Part shown: piece after piece, positions 60,205-64,000 of the stretch
Layout: every line of letters begins with the position of its first letter
Numbering within the stretch: the first letter of the stretch is position 1
Assembly: GCF_015668195.1 (NCBI RefSeq)
Contig: NZ_JADPFC010000002.1
Coordinates: 558,001-622,000 of the forward strand
Origin: Romboutsia_C sp015668195
GTDB taxonomy: Bacteria > Bacillota > Clostridia > Peptostreptococcales > Peptostreptococcaceae
DNA length: 64,000 bases
Reading direction: 5' to 3'
Program-made: the position numbers and the translations under genes
Notes under the pieces: generated by a model
The model's input: the letters and a program-made list of their open reading frames with translations, nothing else
Told to the model about the DNA's origin: nothing
Databases searched by the model: none

Positions 60205-62937
60205 TTATTGTGCATTCTTTAGTGATGGATTCCAGATTACACCTACTTTTTCAGTTTCAGTTTTTCCATTTACATTAACTTCTAAAGTGAATATCATGTT
60301 TATATATTTTATTTCTGTTCCTTCTGGCATTGGATATTTTTCATTCTCTATATTAGTTCTTTTGAAAAAATCTGCAAATCCAAGTATATCTATATCTAGA
60401 CCATCTAAATTAATTTCTTTATTTGATTCTGTAAATACTTTGTCTAATACTCTATCACCTATAAATTCTTTTAATACGTCTTTATGTCCCGCATTAGATG
60501 TATTATAAGTGATACTACTTCTTTGATTACTTTGACCCATATGAGTCACAATCTCTAATCCTTTTATAGTAACTTCAACCTTATCATCTGTAGCCTTTTT
60601 TAAAGCTATAGAGTTTAATGTTCCATAATTATCCTTTATAACATTTCCATCTATATTTTTTTGTTCACCTAAAGTATAGTTTAATGACTCTATATCAGTA
60701 ATATTTGGTATTGAAGCAATGGATATTGAAGTATTATCGATAATTTCACCATTATTTAATTCTATTTTAGGGTCAAGTCCTGAATCAATAAGAGGCTTTA
60801 CATCTGGCTTTACAACATATACATTTATATTTCCAGGGTATGGATTTTTCGGTATTGTTAGTGAGTTTAATTGCCCTTTTTGTTGTGCATAGGTAAATTC
60901 AGCATTTACTATTCCAGGATTCACACTTCCATCTTCTAGATTTCCATATAGCTCGAATCTTCCTAGTGCAATGTCTTTACCTTCATCGTATCCACTATTT
61001 TCTGCTCCTGTTTCAATATATATAATTTGATCATCTTTATCATTAAAGTTTGTAATATTAGGATTTACTTTTCTTCCAGTTTCATCGTAATATACCTTAT
61101 CACTTAGAGCACTAAATTCTGCTGTTAAATTAGCTCCTTTTAGCTTATATACATCACTAGCTCCTACTTGTTCTACATTTAAAACTGTTCTAGGATTTAT
61201 AAATTCACCATATTTATTTATTTCAGGAACATTTTTAAATTCCATCCCTTTTAGTTCAAGAGCTTCACTATTTTCATATTTTATTGTAATTTCATCATTT
61301 TTGTTATTGCTGTTATCTTTTATTGCATTAGCATTTATTTTTATAACATTATTTTCTTCTAATTGTCCACTAAATAGTATCACTAATTTATTTTCTTTTA
61401 TATATGCTGTTTTTTCTATACTTGTTTTGCTAGCAGCATCATTATTTGATATTACGCTTATTTCATCTGATATATTATTTACAGCACTATTTATATTTTC
61501 GTTAAACTCTAATACTACTGCTTTTCCATTTATATTTGATTTTGATACATGAGGCTTTGTTGTATCTTGTGGTGGAGTTACAGTTCCTCCACCTCCTCCA
61601 GTTGATGGTGGGTTTGGTTTATTTCCTTCTAACACTGTATCATCAGCTGGTTTAAAGCTTCCTATACTTCCGTTGTTTTCAACACTTACATTTGGAGCTT
61701 GTACTACTACTTTATCTAAGTCAGCATTTTTATCTACTACTACTGTAGCTCCACTTGATTTAACAGTTATATTCCCTGTATATTCTCCAAAGAATCTAAC
61801 TGACATTAATTTATCTCCTTCTATAACTATATTTTCAGTTATTTTAGAAGTAGGTCTAAATTCTATAACATCATGATGATTTGCTTTTTTTAATGCTTCT
61901 TTAAATTCAGCTACTGTTTTAACTACAAAAGTTTCTCTTACTTGAGTATCTTTTAAAGCTTTTTTAGAGTTTTCATTTATTCCTTGTCCTACTTGTACCA
62001 TTTCTTTAACTTTTTTTCTAGCTATTGCATCTTCTTGAGCTGTATGTAGTTTGCTTCCAAGTATTACAACTGGAGAGTCTTTTTTAGCTGCTAATGGTCC
62101 TACTGCTAAAGCATCTACTAAATGGTCTTCATTACTCATTCCACTTTTAGCATAGAATACATTTTCAACTTCTACGTCGCTATAGAATTTATTTATAACT
62201 TTTGCATTTGTTTCGTGTCTATTTTCTCCTGCTATTTTTTCTGCATTAGGTAGTTTGTTCATTACTTTATCGCTAACTACTCCACCTACTACATAAGATT
62301 TCTTTATCCCTTGAGATTTTATCCATTCTTCACTTTTCCCAAGGCTATCTGTAGATGATAGTATTACTGGCATGTTTTTATCTCCTGCTGCTGGTGCTAC
62401 ACTTATAGCATCTGGAAGACCTTTATTTCCACTTACTACTGCTACTTCTTCTATATTTTTCATTTTATCTATAGCTTTTGCTACTTCTAATGAAGTATCA
62501 TATCTATCTTCACCTTTTATTCTATCAACTGCTATGTTCATAGCTTTTAATTCTTCTACTACTTTTGGGCTTACTGAGTTTTCTCCACCTATTATATATA
62601 CTTTTTCTGCTTTTAATCTAGCTAATTCAGCTTTTGTATCTTCACCTAATGTATCTTTTTTAGATAAAAGTATTGGTGCATCTTTTTGAGTTGCAAATGG
62701 TGTTGCACTAAGTGCATCTGCTACTTTACTAGAGTTTACTATTACTACTTCTTTAGCACTTTTCCATCCTTCATTAGATACTGCTGTTGCTGTTTTGTAT
62801 CTATCTTCTCCTGCTAATACTTTATCTTTAGTTGTGTTTGCAAATGCTGGAGCTGATGTAGTAGCTACTATACTAGCTGTTAGCCCTATTGCTAGTGCTT
62901 TTTTTGTTTTGATAAATTTTATCGCTTGTTTATTCAT
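60205..62937 (-). CDS. CWB2 surface protein with N-terminal anchor and Big_5-like domain
   Basis: 910 residues. The signal peptide (about 1-33) is followed by three CWB2 repeats (about 39-335, VLAGEDRYKTATAVSNEGW, RIKGEDRYDTSLEVAKAID, IAGENRHETNAKVINKFY). Next is a beta-helix or right-handed-repeat-like stretch (about 345-440, VKTVAEFKEALKKANHHDVI, ITENIVIEG, GNITVKSSGATVVVDKNA). A PPSTGGGGGTVTPPQ linker leads to a Big_5-like Ig domain (about 465-565, VVLEFNENINSAVNNISDE). The last 340 residues match nothing I know. No catalytic motif; probably an adhesin or matrix protein. The glycine linker resembles that in the cohesin-like protein (26029-28998). GGGGAGAC precedes the ATG. Confidence 0.83.
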   Translation of the reverse strand: MNKQAIKFIKTKKALAIGLTASIVATTSAPAFANTTKDKVLAGEDRYKTATAVSNEGWKSAKEVVIVNSSKVADALSATPFATQKDAPILLSKKDTLGEDTKAELARLKAEKVYIIGGENSVSPKVVEELKAMNIAVDRIKGEDRYDTSLEVAKAIDKMKNIEEVAVVSGNKGLPDAISVAPAAGDKNMPVILSSTDSLGKSEEWIKSQGIKKSYVVGGVVSDKVMNKLPNAEKIAGENRHETNAKVINKFYSDVEVENVFYAKSGMSNEDHLVDALAVGPLAAKKDSPVVILGSKLHTAQEDAIARKKVKEMVQVGQGINENSKKALKDTQVRETFVVKTVAEFKEALKKANHHDVIEFRPTSKITENIVIEGDKLMSVRFFGEYTGNITVKSSGATVVVDKNADLDKVVVQAPNVSVENNGSIGSFKPADDTVLEGNKPNPPSTGGGGGTVTPPQDTTKPHVSKSNINGKAVVLEFNENINSAVNNISDEISVISNNDAASKTSIEKTAYIKENKLVILFSGQLEENNVIKINANAIKDNSNNKNDEITIKYENSEALELKGMEFKNVPEINKYGEFINPRTVLNVEQVGASDVYKLKGANLTAEFSALSDKVYYDETGRKVNPNITNFNDKDDQIIYIETGAENSGYDEGKDIALGRFELYGNLEDGSVNPGIVNAEFTYAQQKGQLNSLTIPKNPYPGNINVYVVKPDVKPLIDSGLDPKIELNNGEIIDNTSISIASIPNITDIESLNYTLGEQKNIDGNVIKDNYGTLNSIALKKATDDKVEVTIKGLEIVTHMGQSNQRSSITYNTSNAGHKDVLKEFIGDRVLDKVFTESNKEINLDGLDIDILGFADFFKRTNIENEKYPMPEGTEIKYINMIFTLEVNVNGKTETEKVGVIWNPSLKNAQ

Positions 62938-63097
62938 TTTGTCTCCCCTATTTTTGTATTCTAATTATTGTAAAATAATTTCACTTTCAAACAATAAATA
63001 TTATAATTTATACATTTTTCTACTTCAATCTATTTCGTTCGACATTCTTCGTCAAAATACCACATTTTATATTCACTCTAACTCTTATAATATTACA

Positions 63098-63150
63098 TAA
63101 AAAGAGAGTGTCCCATTTGATTATAAAAAGTCACTTTGAAACACTCTCCA
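63098..63150 (-). terminator. terminator-like hairpin before the decayed region
   Basis: GAGAGTGT (63104-63111) pairs with ACACTCTC (63141-63148) and TTTTT follows on the minus strand. Confidence 0.5.
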
Positions 63151-63165
63151 AAAATATGTAATTAT

Positions 63166-63263
63166 TTATTGAATCATTTCACTAACAGTAGTAAATGTGT
63201 ACCCTCTACTTTTTAATCTAGGAAACTTTGTCCATACATAATTACTTTATCATACCCACATTC
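63166..63263 (-). pseudogene. C-terminal remnant, polysaccharide deacetylase-like
   Basis: Two frames on the minus strand give ECGYDKVIMYGQSFLD and then, after a shift, LKSRGYTFTTVSEMIQ with a stop. RGYTF.TVSEMI is the usual end of NodB-type polysaccharide deacetylases (PgdA-like). No start and no catalytic part remain. Confidence 0.4.
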
Positions 63264-63302
63264 ACTTATTAATTTTAAATAAAGGAGCCAATTAAGGCTT
63301 TT

Positions 63303-63551
63303 TTATCTGACTATATATTCATTTGTGATTCCAAGCTCTCCATCGTATCTTCCAAGTTGCTTGACACATACTTTTTTAATGCCATTTACATTGTCAATCT
63401 CTAAAGTATTATAATCTACCTTTCTAGTTTCTACTTTCTTATCATTTACATACACATGGCTACTATCTGTAAAATTCTTTCCTTTTATAGTAGTTACCTT
63501 CTCCCCCACTACTACATCATCTATCACTATATCTCCTAATCTCAATTTCAT
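63303..63551 (-). CDS. Small IPT/TIG-like protein, probably the end of a frameshifted gene
   Basis: 82 residues: LGDIVIDDVVVGEKVTTIKG, then KNFTDSSHVYVNDKKVETRK and a tail VKQLGRYDGELGITNEYIV. The G.NF....VYVN...VET pattern is like IPT/TIG Ig domains at the ends of clostridial surface proteins. The ATG at 63551 has no ribosome site. The frame continues upstream as KYYLEDKDKSKVSN to an A5 run (minus strand, 63592-63596). Beyond this, in another frame, ATGATGGAA sits at a good distance from GAGGAAC. Removing one A would join them into a roughly 100-residue protein. I read it as a broken or phase-shifted gene of unknown function. Confidence 0.5.
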   Translation of the reverse strand: MKLRLGDIVIDDVVVGEKVTTIKGKNFTDSSHVYVNDKKVETRKVDYNTLEIDNVNGIKKVCVKQLGRYDGELGITNEYIVR

Positions 63552-63691
63552 GTTACTTACTTTTGATTTATCTTTATCTTCTAGATAATACTTTTTCCAT
63601 CATTTAAGTTCCTCTTATATAATCTCTTTCGTGTTACATTATTTAAGTGAATTATATTATAACAATTACCTAATTTATTATTTGAGATGCA

Positions 63692-63725
63692 AAAAAAGTC
63701 TATCTCTTTTGAGATAGACTTTTTT
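63692..63725 (-). terminator. intrinsic terminator after the CWB2 remnant
   Basis: AAAAAAGTCTATCTC pairs perfectly with GAGATAGACTTTTTT around TTTT. Confidence 0.8.
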
Positions 63726-63750
63726 CTATTTTAACTATTTCAACTATCTT

Positions 63751-63846
63751 TTATATTACAGTATTTGCTATCCCTTGTCCTATTTGAACTATTTTCTTAA
63801 CTCCTGTTAACTTTAATTGAGCAGTTTCTACTTGATTTACTGATGC
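63751..63846 (-). pseudogene. C-terminal remnant of a CWB2 gene
   Basis: On the minus strand the frame gives ASVNQVETAQLKLTGVKKIV then QIGQGIANTVI and a stop, which is the ending of the last CWB2 repeat (compare KMVQVGQGINENSKKAL in the 60-63 kb protein). A TAG codon and lost homology stop the frame upstream. It keeps a perfect terminator. This is a ninth CWB2 gene reduced to its last 30 codons. Confidence 0.6.
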
Positions 63847-64000
63847 ATTTATTTTCTAATGTTTTTATTTGATAATATAATGCATTTTTCTCTATTTTAA
63901 AAAATATTATTTTTAATTTTTAATATAAAAAAATATTTTTTGATATTAAATACTTACCTTTATCTATTTATGTTTATTAAATTAATAACTATATATCTGC

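Overview
The window is very AT-rich, with Clostridium-type codon use, strong GGAGG ribosome sites and dense intrinsic terminators. Almost every gene concerns the cell surface. Eight intact proteins carry triple cell-wall-binding type 2 (CWB2, Pfam PF04122) modules. They sit beside secA2, an LCP ligase and an anionic-polymer gene cluster, the arrangement known from the S-layer locus of Clostridioides difficile. The sequences are not C. difficile SlpA. I infer a relative in the Peptostreptococcaceae (Paraclostridium, Paeniclostridium or Romboutsia type); the species is not determined.

Layout: 1-540 is a partial DUF3298 protein. 0.7-6.8 kb holds an LCP ligase, a GHL10-CWB2 protein, an SH3/NlpC-P60 endopeptidase and a CapD-type dehydratase. 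6.9-18.4 kb is a polymer cluster transcribed leftward: initiating sugar transferase, a CWB2 protein with a C-terminal membrane anchor, MurJ-type flippase, glycosyltransferases, polymerase-like protein, TagB/F-like transferase and UDP-glucose dehydrogenase. 18.6-23.4 kb holds a CWB2 amidase and secA2. 23.6-38.8 kb carries three SBP3-TM-EAL phosphodiesterases and an EAL remnant. They surround a two-gene operon: a 1886-residue M60-type metalloprotease with a dockerin, and a CWB2 protein with a cohesin-like N-terminus. A c-di-GMP-I riboswitch precedes that operon. 39-46 kb holds XRE regulators and small paralogues of their tails, a DedA / DPPR-synthase-like / GT-C-like / acyltransferase operon, and a GtrII-like gene. 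46.2-55.7 kb holds two SlpA-like precursors on either side of a phage-type replisome module and a DUF1659-DUF2922-YvrJ operon. 56-64 kb holds two more CWB2 proteins, a DUF4352 protein and several decayed genes.

How the parts fit (inference): the polymer cluster makes the wall polymer to which CWB2 modules bind, LCP attaches it to peptidoglycan, and SecA2 exports the S-layer and CWB2 proteins. EAL enzymes lower c-di-GMP, which is read by the riboswitch in front of the protease operon. Two short plus-strand transcription units, each with a sigma-A promoter and a terminator, have two-block complementarity to the 5' leaders of both SlpA-like genes. They look like a pair of trans-acting small RNAs for S-layer expression. 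I do not recognise this pair from any described family.
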